Translations under genes and position numbers: made by a program
The notes under the pieces: model-generated
Told to the model about the DNA's origin: nothing
The model's database searches: none
Seen by the model: only the letters and a program-made list of their open reading frames with translations
Source: an uncultured Chromatiaceae bacterium
GTDB taxonomy: Bacteria; Pseudomonadota; Gammaproteobacteria; DRLM01
Direction: 5' to 3'
Length of the DNA stretch: 35,464 nucleotides
NCBI GenBank assembly: GCA_945787555.1
Contig: CALZJG010000058.1
Coordinates: 1 to 35,464, forward strand
In this document: positions 1-8,873 of the stretch, piece by piece
How positions within the stretch are numbered: the first letter of the stretch is position 1
Layout: every line of letters begins with the position of its first letter

Positions 1-75
1 ATTCTTGCAGATGAGGTGGGTGTTTGTGCGCGGAGGACGCGCGGGTAGTCGAATTTATCAACGGGTGGGTAATGA
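1..75. other. Short stretch downstream of tRNA-Lys, no gene seen
   Basis: This G-rich stretch lies 3' of the minus-strand tRNA-Lys. I see no credible reading frame and no strong hairpin followed by a T-run. Confidence 0.4.
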
Positions 76-151
76 TGGTGGGCCGTGAAGGACTTGAACC
101 TTCGACCAATGGATTAAAAGTCCACTGCTCTACCAACTGAGCTAACGGCCC
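76..151 (-). tRNA. tRNA-Lys (anticodon UUU)
   Basis: Read on the minus strand, this 76-base gene folds as a tRNA. The 7-bp acceptor stem pairs GGGCCGT (145-151) with ACGGCCC (80-86), followed by discriminator A and an encoded CCA (76-78). The anticodon loop reads CTTTTAA between stem strands GTGGA and TCCAT, giving anticodon TTT (UUU), which decodes AAA/AAG lysine codons. The D-arm (TAGCTCAGTTGGTAGAGC) and T-arm (GGTTCAAGTCC) are standard. It sits 71 bases downstream of queC on the same strand, so read-through from the queE-queC transcript is possible, but I could not identify its own promoter. Confidence 0.97.
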
Positions 152-222
152 GCTGTGAAAGGGCGGCATTCTACCTACATGCCACGCATGACGCAATGCG
201 CGCGAGGGCAGGTTCAGCAATA

Positions 223-903
223 TCAGGCATATCGGGTGGGATCTTCGATTCCGGCCGCCTCGAAACCGGCGCGGCGCAAGCGACAGGAATCGCATCTGCC
301 GCAGGCGCGGCCCGCCTCATCGGCCTGATAACAGGACACGGTACGGGAATAATCCACACCCAAGCGCACGCCCTCGCGGATGATGTCAGCCTTGCTGAGC
401 TGGATCAGCGGCGTATGAATGTGAAAGTGTCGTCCTTCCACGCCCGCCTTGGTGGCCAGGTCGGCCAATTGCTCGAAGGCGGTGATAAAGGCCGGCCGGC
501 AGTCGGGATAGCCGGAATAATCGACCGCGTTGACGCCGATGAAAATATCCTGCGCGCCCAGCACCTCGGCCCACCCCAGCGCCAGGGAGAGGAATATCGT
601 GTTACGCGCCGGCACATAGGTGATCGGAATACCTACACTGGGCTGTTCGGGGACAGCGATGCTCGGGTCGGTGAGCGCCGAACCGCCTATGCCGCCGAGA
701 TCGATTCGGATGAAACGATGCTCCAGCGCGCCCAAGGCGGCAGCCACTTGCGCGGCAGCCTGCAATTCGACGCGATGACGTTGTCCGTAATCGAAGCTCA
801 GCGCATAACAGTCATAGCCTTGCGCGCGCGCCAGCGCCAGCGTGGTGGTCGAGTCGAGACCGCCCGAGGTGAGCACCACGGCCTTAGGCGCGGCTCCGCT
901 CAT
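223..903 (-). CDS. queC: 7-cyano-7-deazaguanine (preQ0) synthase QueC
   Basis: QueC converts 7-carboxy-7-deazaguanine to preQ0 with ATP and ammonia, in the cytoplasm, on the pathway to queuosine in tRNA. The 226-residue product has the ATP-binding PP-loop SGGLDSTT near residue 13 and the FDYGQRH block. Its C-terminal zinc site is a cysteine cluster (CYQADEAG, then ACGRCDSC). The frame stays open well upstream, but the ATG at 903 is chosen because the protein then begins with the usual short lead before VVLTSGG, and because this ATG overlaps the queE stop by one base (TGATG), a typical translational-coupling arrangement. Length is normal for the family. QueE, the preceding enzyme in the pathway, is encoded immediately upstream. 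Confidence 0.96.
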   Translation of the reverse strand: MSGAAPKAVVLTSGGLDSTTTLALARAQGYDCYALSFDYGQRHRVELQAAAQVAAALGALEHRFIRIDLGGIGGSALTDPSIAVPEQPSVGIPITYVPARNTIFLSLALGWAEVLGAQDIFIGVNAVDYSGYPDCRPAFITAFEQLADLATKAGVEGRHFHIHTPLIQLSKADIIREGVRLGVDYSRTVSCYQADEAGRACGRCDSCRLRRAGFEAAGIEDPTRYA

Positions 904-1544
904 CAGCGGCCCTGCTCCTCGTCCCAGAGCAATTTGTGCAACTGAATTTGAAAGCGCACCGGCAAGCGGTCGGCAACGATCCAGTCCGCCAATTCGCGCG
1001 CTGGTAGCTGGCCGTGACTGGGCGAGAACAGCAATTCGCAACGCTGCGCCAAGCGATGTTGCTTCAGCATGGCCTTGGCCCATTCATAATCGGCGCGATC
1101 GCAAATGACGAACTTCACTTGATCGTGCAAACTGAGCCACTCGATATTGCTGTAGAGATTCCGTTCACATTCACCTGAGCCGGGGGTTTTCAAGTCCATC
1201 ACTTTGATCACACGCGCATCCACGCCGCTGATATCGAGCGCGCCGCTGGTTTCCAACGACACTTCATTACCCGCGTCGCACAGGCCACTGAGCAATGCCA
1301 GGCAAGCTTTTTGGGCCAAGGGTTCGCCGCCGGTCACGGTGACATGCCTGACCCCGTAGTCCGCCACCCGCTGCTGGATCGTCTCGAGCGTCATCCACTC
1401 ACCGCCATCGAATGCATAAGCCGTATCGCAATAACCGCAGCGCAAGGGACATCCGGTCAGTCGCACGAAGACCGTGGGCAGGCCAACACTGCGGCTCTCG
1501 CCTTGCAGAGAGAGAAAGATTTCGGTGATGCGCAATTTTTCCAT
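903..1544 (-). CDS. queE: 7-carboxy-7-deazaguanine synthase QueE (radical SAM)
   Basis: QueE is a radical S-adenosylmethionine enzyme that contracts 6-carboxytetrahydropterin to 7-carboxy-7-deazaguanine in queuosine synthesis. The 213-residue product begins [17 protein letters not shown], the family's N-terminal signature, where the Q-G-E-S segment helps bind substrate. The 4Fe-4S motif CPLRCGYC (C-x3-C-x2-C) follows near residue 32, with the SAM-binding TGGEP motif near residue 92. The start is an ATG without a strong Shine-Dalgarno sequence. The stop overlaps the queC start by one base. A 151-base gap separates it from cpoB upstream, so it may have its own promoter or be read through from the tol-pal genes. 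Confidence 0.96.
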   Translation of the reverse strand: MEKLRITEIFLSLQGESRSVGLPTVFVRLTGCPLRCGYCDTAYAFDGGEWMTLETIQQRVADYGVRHVTVTGGEPLAQKACLALLSGLCDAGNEVSLETSGALDISGVDARVIKVMDLKTPGSGECERNLYSNIEWLSLHDQVKFVICDRADYEWAKAMLKQHRLAQRCELLFSPSHGQLPARELADWIVADRLPVRFQIQLHKLLWDEEQGR

Positions 1545-1695
1545 GGGATAAGAATCGGGTCAGTGACTGGGGCTACTAAAGCCTGACTAATGACCAGCCT
1601 CGCACCCCCGCCCCGACCGGGGGAGGAAAAGAAAGAGGGGCCAACGTCAGACGGTATCCCAGGTTCAAGTTGTTAAGCATTTAATCGCACAAAAC
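1545..1695. other. cpoB-queE intergenic gap with GC-rich hairpin
   Basis: This gap precedes queE on the minus strand. It holds a small GC-rich palindrome (CCCCGACCGGGG, 1611-1622) with no T-run. I looked for a preQ1 riboswitch and did not find its pseudoknot pattern. Confidence 0.4.
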
Positions 1696-2472
1696 TCAAC
1701 GGCCCTCGCTGCGCATGCGCTGCAAGCGTTGATCGGCCAAGCGCGCGGCGGTGCTTTGCGGATGCTGGCTCACGACTTTTTCCAAATTGGCGCGCGCCTG
1801 CGCCCAATCATTCAGCTCGTAATGCGTGAAGCCCAGCTTGAGCAAGGAGTCGGGCACCTTGGAGCTTTGCGGAAAATTGTTCACCACCTTGTTGAACTCT
1901 TCCACCGCTTCCTTGAAGCGGCGCAATACGTAATGGGCTTCGCCCACCCAGTATTGCGAGTTGTCCGAGAATTTGCCGTTGGGATAGCTGGCTAGGTGCG
2001 CACGAAAGGCGGTGATGGCTTCTTCGTAACGCGCATCCTTGAGCAAGTTGAAGGCTTGCTGATAAATCGCCTGCTCGGCGGCCGGATCGGCCGCAGGCGC
2101 GGCTGCCGTCACCGCGCCGCCGTCCAACGGCATGGCCGTCGCGGCGCCGCCACTTTGACCTTGCTGTAGACGGCGGTCGATGTCCAGATACAAATCCCGC
2201 TGGCGCTTCTTGATGCCCTCCAGCTCGTTCGCCTGCACTTCCAAATCACCGCGCAGCTTTTGCACCTCTTCTTGCAGGCGCTGCACGGTGGCGAAAATAT
2301 CCATCAACGACTGATTCTCTAGCTTGCGCTCGAGTTGCGTGACGCGCGCTTCCAATTGCGAACCAGACTGGGTGACCGAGATGACCGGCGCACCGCGCGT
2401 CTCCGCCGCCTCGACGGACACCGCCGCCACGCCCAGGACCGATACCAGCCACCACAGTCTGTTCATCATCAT
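1696..2472 (-). CDS. cpoB: Tol-Pal system periplasmic protein CpoB (YbgF)
   Basis: CpoB is the periplasmic TolA-binding protein that coordinates peptidoglycan synthesis with outer-membrane constriction during division. The 258-residue product has a signal peptide (MMMNRLWW to VEAAE). A coiled-coil segment at about residues 38-105 (VTQLERKLENQ and following) is the family's trimerisation region. After an Ala/Pro-rich linker come TPR-like repeats in the C-terminal half (AIYQQAFNLLKDARYEEAI, YWVGEAHYVLRRFKEAVEEF, LLKLGFTHYELNDWAQA). Three consecutive ATG codons are possible starts; the first is used because GAAGGA lies nine bases upstream. The gene begins three bases after the pal stop, so it is co-transcribed with pal. 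Confidence 0.95.
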   Translation of the reverse strand: MMMNRLWWLVSVLGVAAVSVEAAETRGAPVISVTQSGSQLEARVTQLERKLENQSLMDIFATVQRLQEEVQKLRGDLEVQANELEGIKKRQRDLYLDIDRRLQQGQSGGAATAMPLDGGAVTAAAPAADPAAEQAIYQQAFNLLKDARYEEAITAFRAHLASYPNGKFSDNSQYWVGEAHYVLRRFKEAVEEFNKVVNNFPQSSKVPDSLLKLGFTHYELNDWAQARANLEKVVSQHPQSTAARLADQRLQRMRSEGR

Positions 2473-2475
2473 GAG

Positions 2476-3075
2476 TTAGCGTCCTTCGTAAACGATTTCC
2501 ACGCGGCGATTCTGCTGCCAGGACTGATCTTCATGGCCCAACATCATCGGACGTTCCTCGCCATAGCTGACAGTGCTGATCTGATCACTGCTGACACCGA
2601 GCAGACTCATCATCTGACGCACGGCATTGGCGCGACGCTCGCCCAAGGCGATGTTGTACTCGCGCGTGCCCCGTTCGTCGGCATGACCTTCCAGTGTCAC
2701 GCGCGCGCCACTCGTGGCGACGTATTGCGCGTGTGCCTCGATGACGAGGCGGTCCTCGGGCTTAACGTTACTGCTGTCGTACTCGAAATACACCACGCGC
2801 TGCGATAATAAGCTGTCGGGGTCATCCAAAGGATCGAATTGCGTCACCGGCTGACCGACACCACTGCCGAATTCCGAGCCGCTGGTCGCCGGGCCGCCGA
2901 AGCCTTCACGACTGATACCGTCGGTCGTCGCTTCCGTGCCGGTGCCCATGCCCGTGCCCGCCCCGGTGCCCGGTTGCGTCACACCACTCTTGCCCTTGAG
3001 GCCACCCGTGGTACCACAGGCGGTCATCAGCGTCGCAGGCACCACCAACACCAACACCTTAAGCCACGTATTCAT
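2476..3075 (-). CDS. pal: Peptidoglycan-associated lipoprotein Pal
   Basis: Pal is an outer-membrane lipoprotein that binds peptidoglycan and TolB, tethering the outer membrane to the wall. The N-terminus has a short signal peptide ending in the lipobox LMTAC, so the mature protein would start at an acylated Cys. A Gly/Thr-rich linker follows, then an OmpA-like domain (VVYFEYDSSNVKPED, then LEGHADERGTREYNIALGE and RRVEIVY). Two ATGs occur at 3081 and 3075. The second lies nine bases from AGGAG, whereas the first is only three bases from it, so 3075 is preferred. Either start keeps the lipobox. Confidence 0.96.
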   Translation of the reverse strand: MNTWLKVLVLVVPATLMTACGTTGGLKGKSGVTQPGTGAGTGMGTGTEATTDGISREGFGGPATSGSEFGSGVGQPVTQFDPLDDPDSLLSQRVVYFEYDSSNVKPEDRLVIEAHAQYVATSGARVTLEGHADERGTREYNIALGERRANAVRQMMSLLGVSSDQISTVSYGEERPMMLGHEDQSWQQNRRVEIVYEGR

Positions 3076-3120
3076 GTCCATCGACTCCTGTTAGGAAAAG
3101 GAATAACCACTCATTCAATA

Positions 3121-4419
3121 TCACGGCAGGAAAGGCGACCAGGCCGGTTCACGCGCATCTCCCACCGCCACCGACAACCGTTGCGTCACACCCCCATCAA
3201 CCGCCACTGCCTTGAGCACGCCGCGATTGTTCGCCTCGCTGGCATAGATGACCATGCTACCATTCGGCGCGAAACTCGGCGATTCATCCAGGCTACCGTC
3301 GCTGATCACTTGCAATGTCTTGGTTTTCAGGTCCAAAACCGCAATTTGAAACCCCCTGCCACCGCCATGCACCAGCGCCACACGCTTGCCGCTGCCGGAG
3401 AACGACGCCCGCGCATTGTAATTGCCCTCGAAGGTTAAGCGCTCGGCGCGCCCGCCGCCGGCCGCCATGCGATATAACTGCGGCGTCCCACCGCGATCCG
3501 AGGTGAAAATTATCGTATCGCCGTCCGGTGACCAGGCCGGCTCGGTGTCGATGGCCAGGTTGTCGGTGAGTTGTTGCAAACGCTTGCTGCGCAAATCCAG
3601 TACATAGATATCCGGGTTGCCACCTTTGGACAGCACCACCGCGAGCCTGTTGCCGTCCGGCGACCAGTTCGGCGCCCCGTTGATGCCCGGCGAGGAGGAG
3701 ACTTTCTCGAAAGCGCCGGTGGTGACATCTTGGATATAAATGCCCGCGCGGCGATTCTCGAACGACACATAGGCCAAGCGCTTACCATCCGGCGACCAGG
3801 CCGGCGACATCAAGGGCTGCTTGGAGCTGACCACCGCTTGCTCGTTCATGCCGTCCGAATCGGCGATCAACAACGAGTAGGTGCGCTCGCCATTGCGCGC
3901 CCCGATGGCGGTGATATACGCGATGCGCGTCGCGAAGGCACCCGGCTGGCCGGTCAGCGTTTCGTAAATGATGTCGGCGATTTGATGCGCCGCCCAACGC
4001 AGACCCGTGGGCCCGGTGCGCATGCTGTAACCGGTGAGCGAAACTCCTCGGAACACATCAAACAATTGAAACTGAATGTTGTAACCAGCGCCGGTGGCGG
4101 TTACCTTGCCGATCACCAGATTCTCCACGTTGAGCAAGCGCCAATCGCGAAAATTCACTTGCGAGGCGTCTACCGGGCGCGATAGCAAGTCTTTCTCGGG
4201 TACGGGGGCGAAACGTCCGCTGCGCTGCAAATCCGCGGCGATGACCTGGGCCACGTCCTCCGCCGGTGCGCCTGCGCCCTGCCAACCGAAGGGCACCACG
4301 GCGATGGGCAGCGCGCTGTCCACACCCTTGGTGATCTCGATGGTCAATACTGCGTGGGCGGCGCTCGTCCAGCACCACAGCAACAAACCACCCAGAAAAA
4401 TTCTTGATAATCGCTTCAA
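3121..4419 (-). CDS. tolB: Tol-Pal translocation protein TolB, TTG start
   Basis: TolB is a periplasmic protein that contacts Pal and TolA. The 432-residue product has a signal peptide (MKRLSRIFLGG to SAAHA), the TolB N-terminal alpha/beta domain (about residues 24-160), and a C-terminal beta-propeller made of PD40-type repeats: PAWSPDGKRLAYVS, PNWSPDGNRLAVV, PAWSPDGDTIIFTS, ASFSGSGKRVALV, PSFAPNGSMVIYAS and PAWSPFLP. The start codon is TTG at 4419. No ATG upstream of the signal peptide exists in frame, and a GAGGG element sits seven bases before the TTG. The start lies three bases after the tolA stop. Length matches the family. Confidence 0.96.
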   Translation of the reverse strand: MKRLSRIFLGGLLLWCWTSAAHAVLTIEITKGVDSALPIAVVPFGWQGAGAPAEDVAQVIAADLQRSGRFAPVPEKDLLSRPVDASQVNFRDWRLLNVENLVIGKVTATGAGYNIQFQLFDVFRGVSLTGYSMRTGPTGLRWAAHQIADIIYETLTGQPGAFATRIAYITAIGARNGERTYSLLIADSDGMNEQAVVSSKQPLMSPAWSPDGKRLAYVSFENRRAGIYIQDVTTGAFEKVSSSPGINGAPNWSPDGNRLAVVLSKGGNPDIYVLDLRSKRLQQLTDNLAIDTEPAWSPDGDTIIFTSDRGGTPQLYRMAAGGGRAERLTFEGNYNARASFSGSGKRVALVHGGGRGFQIAVLDLKTKTLQVISDGSLDESPSFAPNGSMVIYASEANNRGVLKAVAVDGGVTQRLSVAVGDAREPAWSPFLP

Positions 4420-4422
4420 CGC

Positions 4423-5418
4423 TCAGCCCTCGGGTTTGAACACGAATTCCAAATCACGAAACCGATCGAACAACGATGCATCCGGCGGTAACGGCAAGGG
4501 CGAAGCCTTGAATACCGCCGTTTCCACCGAGCGATCGAACAACGGATCGCCGCTGCTTTTGACCACCCGTGCATCCACCACTTCGCCCCCGGGTATCAAA
4601 CGCACCCGCACCGTGCATGACATATCGCTGCGCACGCTGGGTGGTTTGATCCAATTGCGCCCAATTTTTTGCTTGATAATCTCAACATACTTAGAGATCT
4701 CCGACGAGGCCGCGCGCTCTTGCTGCTCGGCCAGCAAGCCCTGCTTCAGCGACTCCTCGGCCTCCTTGCGCCGGCGCGCTTCTTCCTCGGCCTTGCGTTT
4801 CGCCTCGGCCTCGGCTTTACGCTTGGCCGCCTCTGCGGCCTTGCGTTTCGCTTCCGCCTTGCGCTTCACTTCCTGTTCCGCCTTGCGCTTCGCTTCCGCC
4901 TCGGCCGCAGCCTTGCGCTTGGCCTCCAGCTCCGCTTTACGCGTGGCCTCCGCTTCGGCTTTACGCTGGGCTTCGGCCTCCACCTTGCGTTGAGCCTCCG
5001 CCTCGGCTTTAAGCTTCGCTGCCACTTCCGCCTTGCGCTGGGCTTCCGCTTTCGCTTTACGCGCGGCTTCCGCCTCGGTTTCTAGGCGCTGCTGCTCCTG
5101 CATCTTACGTTTGGCTTCCGCTTCGGCCAACCGCTGCTGCTGACGCTGCTCCTCCGCGTGACGCTTTTCTTCCGCCTCGCGCTGACGACGCGCTGCCTCT
5201 TCCTTCTGCTGACGCAAGGCTTCCTGACGCTTACTCTCTTCCTCGGCGCGCAGCTTCGATTCGTCGATCACCACCGCCTGCACGATTTCCTGCGCCCCCT
5301 GCAAGGGCGGCGGCTGAGTCTTCCACTCTAAACTCAGCACCAGTAAGGCCACCAAGCCCACATGTACCAAGATCGCGCCGATGAGCGCGCCGGGAGACTT
5401 GCGGATTTCCTTCCACAT
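4423..5418 (-). CDS. tolA: Tol-Pal inner-membrane protein TolA
   Basis: TolA spans the periplasm and transmits proton-motive force from TolQR to TolB/Pal. The 331-residue product has one N-terminal transmembrane helix (about residues 10-30, GALIGAILVHVGLVALLVL). A very long helical region of about 180 residues (about 55-235) follows, built of Lys/Ala/Glu repeats such as EAEAKRKAEAE. The C-terminal TonB-like domain (about 240-331) includes KYVEIIKQKIGRNWIKP and the CTVRVRLIPGGEV strand. The repetitive helix makes an artefactual Leu/Arg-rich frame on the opposite strand. It lies 11 bases downstream of tolR. Confidence 0.96.
   Translation of the reverse strand: MWKEIRKSPGALIGAILVHVGLVALLVLSLEWKTQPPPLQGAQEIVQAVVIDESKLRAEEESKRQEALRQQKEEAARRQREAEEKRHAEEQRQQQRLAEAEAKRKMQEQQRLETEAEAARKAKAEAQRKAEVAAKLKAEAEAQRKVEAEAQRKAEAEATRKAELEAKRKAAAEAEAKRKAEQEVKRKAEAKRKAAEAAKRKAEAEAKRKAEEEARRRKEAEESLKQGLLAEQQERAASSEISKYVEIIKQKIGRNWIKPPSVRSDMSCTVRVRLIPGGEVVDARVVKSSGDPLFDRSVETAVFKASPLPLPPDASLFDRFRDLEFVFKPEG
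4427..4431 (-). promoter_or_regulatory. Ribosome binding site deciding the tolB TTG start
   Basis: GAGGG on the minus strand lies seven bases before the TTG at 4419 and overlaps the last codons of tolA. It supports TTG as the real start, which is required to keep the TolB signal peptide. Confidence 0.6.
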
Positions 5419-5429
5419 CAGCGCTGTCC

Positions 5430-5864
5430 TCAGCGCTTGGGGTTTTGTTCAGGATCGGTCATCAATCCCACGCCAGGCGCGCCGGCTTGTTGCAGCAAGC
5501 TCATAGCACGCACTACGCGACCATAGTCAACGGCATGATCACCGCGCACCAACACCGGTGTCTCGGGAGTGCGACCCAGCACTGCCGCCACGCGCTGCAC
5601 CAACGTCTCCTCGTCCACTTCCTGTTCCTGGCGATCGCCGATATTGAGGTAATACTTCCCCGCGACATCCACCGTCACCACCAAGGGCTCCTTGGATTCG
5701 GGCGGCAGCGGCTTGGAAGCGGCTTGCGGCAATTCGACTTTCACGCCCTGGGCGAGCAGCGGCGCGGTGATCATGAAAATGATCAACAGCACCAACATTA
5801 CGTCGATGTAGGGCACGACGTTGATCTCGGCCATGAGGCGTTTGCGATGTCGTGTCGTGGCCAC
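5430..5864 (-). CDS. tolR: Tol-Pal proton channel subunit TolR, GTG start
   Basis: TolR forms the stator with TolQ in the inner membrane and carries the proton-conducting aspartate. The 144-residue product has the family signature MAEINVVPYIDVMLVLLIIFMI, in which the Asp of YIDV in the single transmembrane helix is the expected proton-carrying residue. A periplasmic ExbD/TolR-type domain follows (about residues 40-140). The start is GTG at 5864 with GGGGGT six bases upstream. An internal ATG at codon 11 would shorten the cytoplasmic tail but is not preceded by a better ribosome binding site. The gene is 17 bases from tolQ. Confidence 0.95.
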   Translation of the reverse strand: MATTRHRKRLMAEINVVPYIDVMLVLLIIFMITAPLLAQGVKVELPQAASKPLPPESKEPLVVTVDVAGKYYLNIGDRQEQEVDEETLVQRVAAVLGRTPETPVLVRGDHAVDYGRVVRAMSLLQQAGAPGVGLMTDPEQNPKR

Positions 5865-5881
5865 GCCGCTACCCCCGTCGC

Positions 5882-6556
5882 TCAGTGATGCGCCTGACGC
5901 TGCAATACGCTGACGAACTCTTCGAGGAAGTTATCGTAGCGATTGATCAGACGATCGGTGTGCGTGTTGTAACGGTTATAGGCGATCACCGCCGGGATGG
6001 CGGCAAACAAGCCCATGGCGGTGGCGATGAGCGCCTCGGCAATGCCCGGCGCGACCATCGCCAAGGTGGCTTGATTGACATTCGCCAAGGCACGAAACGA
6101 ATTCATGATGCCCCACACGGTGCCAAACAGCCCGACGTAGGGACTGGTGGACCCAACGGTGGCAAGGAACGGCAGATGCATTTCCAGATGATCGGTCTCG
6201 CGATTGAGCGCTACCCGCATGGCGCGTTGCGCGCCTTCCGCCAACGCGCGCTTTTCGACGTCCGGCTGTTGGCGCAAGCGCACGAACTCCTTGAAACCGG
6301 CGTGAAAGATGCTCTCCATGCCACGCGGGGTGTCCTGGCTCGTGGACAGTTCGCGATAGAGTTGCGAGAGATCGCCGCCAGACCAGAAGCGCCCTTCGAA
6401 TTGTTGCGCGGCGGCCAGCGCGCTGTTCATCACTTTGCGTTTTTGAAAGATGATGAACCAGGACGCCACCGACAAACCCACCAGCAGCGCCATGACCAGT
6501 TGCACCAACACGCTGGCGTTGGCGATCAAGTGTATGAAGGAAAGATCAGCGGACAC
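5882..6556 (-). CDS. tolQ: Tol-Pal proton channel subunit TolQ, GTG start
   Basis: TolQ is the polytopic inner-membrane subunit of the TolQR motor, homologous to ExbB and MotA. The 224-residue product has three predicted membrane helices: about residues 15-37 (VLVQLVMALLVGLSVASWF), and two in the conserved C-terminal half around VGLFGTVWGIMNSF and ALIATAMGLFAAIPAVIAYN. The GTG start at 6556 is supported by GGAG seven bases upstream and lies inside the 3' end of ybgC, giving an 11-base overlap and probable translational coupling. Length is typical. Confidence 0.95.
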   Translation of the reverse strand: MSADLSFIHLIANASVLVQLVMALLVGLSVASWFIIFQKRKVMNSALAAAQQFEGRFWSGGDLSQLYRELSTSQDTPRGMESIFHAGFKEFVRLRQQPDVEKRALAEGAQRAMRVALNRETDHLEMHLPFLATVGSTSPYVGLFGTVWGIMNSFRALANVNQATLAMVAPGIAEALIATAMGLFAAIPAVIAYNRYNTHTDRLINRYDNFLEEFVSVLQRQAHH

Positions 6557-7025
6557 CTAATATCTCCGTCTTCAGAAATTCGGGTATGGAGCAAGGGCGC
6601 AATGTGGACGCGCGCAAACAGGCGACCTTAATATGCGCCGTGCACAGCGGGGTGTCGTCATTCGTAATCCGGGCATATTCTTGTTCGGTTATCCTTCGCC
6701 CTGGCTCGGCCATGTCGTATCCGTCAGTGACGCGATGTATGCACTGCTCGAAGCTCAGGCTGGCCCTGCGTAATTCACGGCAGCGCACGCTGACCAACAA
6801 GCCGTCATTAAAACGCGCCGGTCGCAGATAATCGATCTGCGCGGCGCGCACCGCAAATAGGACGTCGGCGTCGCGAATTAGTTCATCCTGCTCGAGGCCG
6901 CAGTCACGCAACCACTCGGTGCGGGCGCGCTCCATGAATTTCAAATAATTGGCGTAATAAACCACGCCACCGGAATCCGTGTCCTCGTAGTACACGCGCA
7001 CCGGCCAAATAAACAAATCATCCAT
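6546..7025 (-). CDS. ybgC: Tol-Pal-associated acyl-CoA thioesterase YbgC
   Basis: YbgC is a cytoplasmic hotdog-fold acyl-CoA thioesterase habitually encoded as the first gene of the tol-pal operon. The signature VYYEDTDSGGVVYYANYLKFMERARTE near residues 10-35 carries the catalytic-region Asp of the 4-hydroxybenzoyl-CoA thioesterase type. The product is 159 residues, somewhat longer than the approximately 135-residue E. coli protein because of a C-terminal extension (about residues 135-159). Within this extension the reading frame overlaps the tolQ start by 11 bases. A physiological substrate cannot be read from the sequence. Confidence 0.93.
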   Translation of the reverse strand: MDDLFIWPVRVYYEDTDSGGVVYYANYLKFMERARTEWLRDCGLEQDELIRDADVLFAVRAAQIDYLRPARFNDGLLVSVRCRELRRASLSFEQCIHRVTDGYDMAEPGRRITEQEYARITNDDTPLCTAHIKVACLRASTLRPCSIPEFLKTEILGVR

Positions 7026-7142
7026 GGGCGACTGTTGGAGTATCAGTTTCGACGGTGGCCCCGCCCCGCGGCGCGTATTGTAACGTGAAAGTCACGCAGC
7101 GACACGCTGCCCCGGCGGGACGGAATAGCCGCGGCTGGGAGG

Positions 7143-8201
7143 CTATTCGCCGTGGCGACTGTCGTCGTCGGACAACAGGCTCAAATTGCCGGCCGCCTCG
7201 GGATGGGCCCGTGCCGGCAGTCCAAAGTGCAAATAGGCGTGCCGCGTCGCTACCCGCCCGCGTGGCGTGCGCATCATGTAGCCTTGCTGGATCAGAAAGG
7301 GCTCCAGCACGTCCTCGATGGTGCCGCGTTCCTCGCCGATGGCGGCGGCCAGGCTGTCCACGCCCACCGGCCCGCCGTCGAACTTTTCGATGATCGCCAG
7401 CAGCAGCTTGCGGTCCAGCATGTCGAAGCCCTGGCTGTCCACGTCCAGCAAATCCAGCGCCCGATCGGCCACGGCGCCGTTGATGTGGCCGTCGGCCTTC
7501 ACTTCGGCGTAATCACGCACCCGGCGCAGCAGCCGATTGGCGATGCGCGGCGTACCGCGCGAGCGGCGGGCGATTTGGCCGGCGCCCTCACGGTCGATGG
7601 CCACGCCGAGAATGCGCGCCGAGCGCTCGACGATGGTGATCAAGTCCTCGGTGCTGTAGAACTCCAGGCGCTGCACGATGCCGAAGCGGTCGCGCAGCGG
7701 CGAAGTGAGCAAACCGGCGCGGGTGGTCGCCCCCACCAGGGTGAAGGGCGGCAGATCGAGCTTGATGGAACGCGCCGCCGGCCCCTCGCCGATCATGATA
7801 TCGAGCTGATAATCCTCCATGGCCGGGTACAGCACTTCCTCGACCACCGGGCTAAGGCGGTGGATTTCGTCCACGAACAGCACATCGCGCGCCTCGAGAT
7901 TGGTGAGTATGGCGGCCAGATCGCCAGGCCGTTCCAACACCGGGCCGGAGGTGTGTTTCAGCGTCACGCCCATTTCGTTGGCGATGATATGCGCCAAAGT
8001 GGTCTTGCCCAGGCCGGGCGGGCCGAAGATCAGCGTATGATCCAAGGCCTCGCTGCGGCGGCGGGCGGCCAGGATGAAGATTTCCATCTGCTCGCGTACC
8101 GCCGGCTGGCCGACGTAATCCGCCAGACTCTTGGGTCGAATGGCGCGGTCGGCGACGTCCTCGTCGGGATCGGCAACGGTGGTGATGAGACGGTCGGACA
8201 T
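7143..8201 (-). CDS. ruvB: Holliday junction branch-migration helicase RuvB
   Basis: RuvB is the hexameric AAA+ ATPase that drives branch migration of Holliday junctions with RuvA. The 352-residue product has the N-terminal RuvB signature ([12 protein letters not shown]), Walker [10 protein letters not shown] near residue 62, and Walker [13 protein letters not shown] near residue 108. It also has the sensor segment [18 protein letters not shown] and a C-terminal winged-helix domain ([32 protein letters not shown] in part). It follows ruvA with a 69-base gap. A long open frame on the opposite strand is a codon-bias shadow of this gene. Confidence 0.97.
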   Translation of the reverse strand: MSDRLITTVADPDEDVADRAIRPKSLADYVGQPAVREQMEIFILAARRRSEALDHTLIFGPPGLGKTTLAHIIANEMGVTLKHTSGPVLERPGDLAAILTNLEARDVLFVDEIHRLSPVVEEVLYPAMEDYQLDIMIGEGPAARSIKLDLPPFTLVGATTRAGLLTSPLRDRFGIVQRLEFYSTEDLITIVERSARILGVAIDREGAGQIARRSRGTPRIANRLLRRVRDYAEVKADGHINGAVADRALDLLDVDSQGFDMLDRKLLLAIIEKFDGGPVGVDSLAAAIGEERGTIEDVLEPFLIQQGYMMRTPRGRVATRHAYLHFGLPARAHPEAAGNLSLLSDDDSRHGE

Positions 8202-8270
8202 ACTGGCGCTACGGGTTGCGGATCAGCGAGCATGATGCCGCGCTGGGCTCGGTACCGCAACCGGCCCCGC

Positions 8271-8873
8271 TCAGACTTGCTGTTTCAAGGCCTTGCGGAT
8301 CAGTTCTTCGCAATCGGCACCGGGGCTGAGCACTTGCTGAATCATGCGGCTAGCCTCGGGCGGCTTATAGCCCAGGGTGATGAGGGCGCTCACCGCGTCC
8401 TTGACCGGATCGGCGGCCAGGGCCGCGGTCGGATGCGGCAGAGCGATGTCCTTGCTGCCCTCCTCGCCCTTGGCGCCGAGGCGATCGCGCATTTCCATGA
8501 CCAGGCGCGCGGCGGTTTTTTTGCCCACGCCGGGCAGGCGGGTGAGGCCGGCCACGTCGTTGTCGCGCACGCAACGCACGAATTCATCGGCGGAGATACC
8601 GGAGAGGATGGTCAGCGCCAGGCGGCCGCCGACCCCGCTCACCTTGATCAGCTCGCGGAACAGCGCCCGCTCGCTTTCGCTGCCAAAGCCGTATAGCACA
8701 TGGGCGTCCTCGCGCACCGCGAGATGGGTGTGCAGCATGACTTTCTCGCCGGCGGGCGGCAACTTGAAGAAGGTGGTGAGCGGCACTTCCACTTCGTAGC
8801 CGACGCCGCTCACATCCACGAGGGTATGCGGCGCGCGCTTCCACGCCAACACGCCGCTGAGTCGTCCTATCAT
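8271..8873 (-). CDS. ruvA: Holliday junction DNA-binding protein RuvA
   Basis: RuvA binds four-way junctions as a tetramer and loads RuvB. The 200-residue product starts [12 protein letters not shown], the usual family N-terminus, although the frame is open upstream. The ATG at 8873 is further supported by a 4-base ATGA overlap with the ruvC stop. The OB-fold domain occupies about residues 1-62, and helix-hairpin-helix motifs occur at [13 protein letters not shown] and [16 protein letters not shown]. The C-terminal domain III that binds RuvB is at about residues 150-200 ([18 protein letters not shown]). Confidence 0.97.
   Translation of the reverse strand: MIGRLSGVLAWKRAPHTLVDVSGVGYEVEVPLTTFFKLPPAGEKVMLHTHLAVREDAHVLYGFGSESERALFRELIKVSGVGGRLALTILSGISADEFVRCVRDNDVAGLTRLPGVGKKTAARLVMEMRDRLGAKGEEGSKDIALPHPTAALAADPVKDAVSALITLGYKPPEASRMIQQVLSPGADCEELIRKALKQQV

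Noticed and set aside
196-945. Open frame of 249 codons opposite queC
   Set aside because: Antisense to a complete queC gene with intact motifs.
1545-1695. preQ1 riboswitch ahead of queE
   Set aside because: The position is right for queuosine control, but the leader lacks the short stem, A-rich tail and terminal pairing of the known preQ1 classes.
4669-5085. A Leu/Arg/Phe-rich open frame that looks like a membrane protein
   Set aside because: It is the reverse complement of the Lys/Ala/Glu repeats of TolA and has no independent evidence.
7152-8696. A 514-codon open frame on the plus strand across ruvB and ruvA
   Set aside because: It is fully antisense to two certain genes, lacks any recognisable domain, and results from their codon bias.
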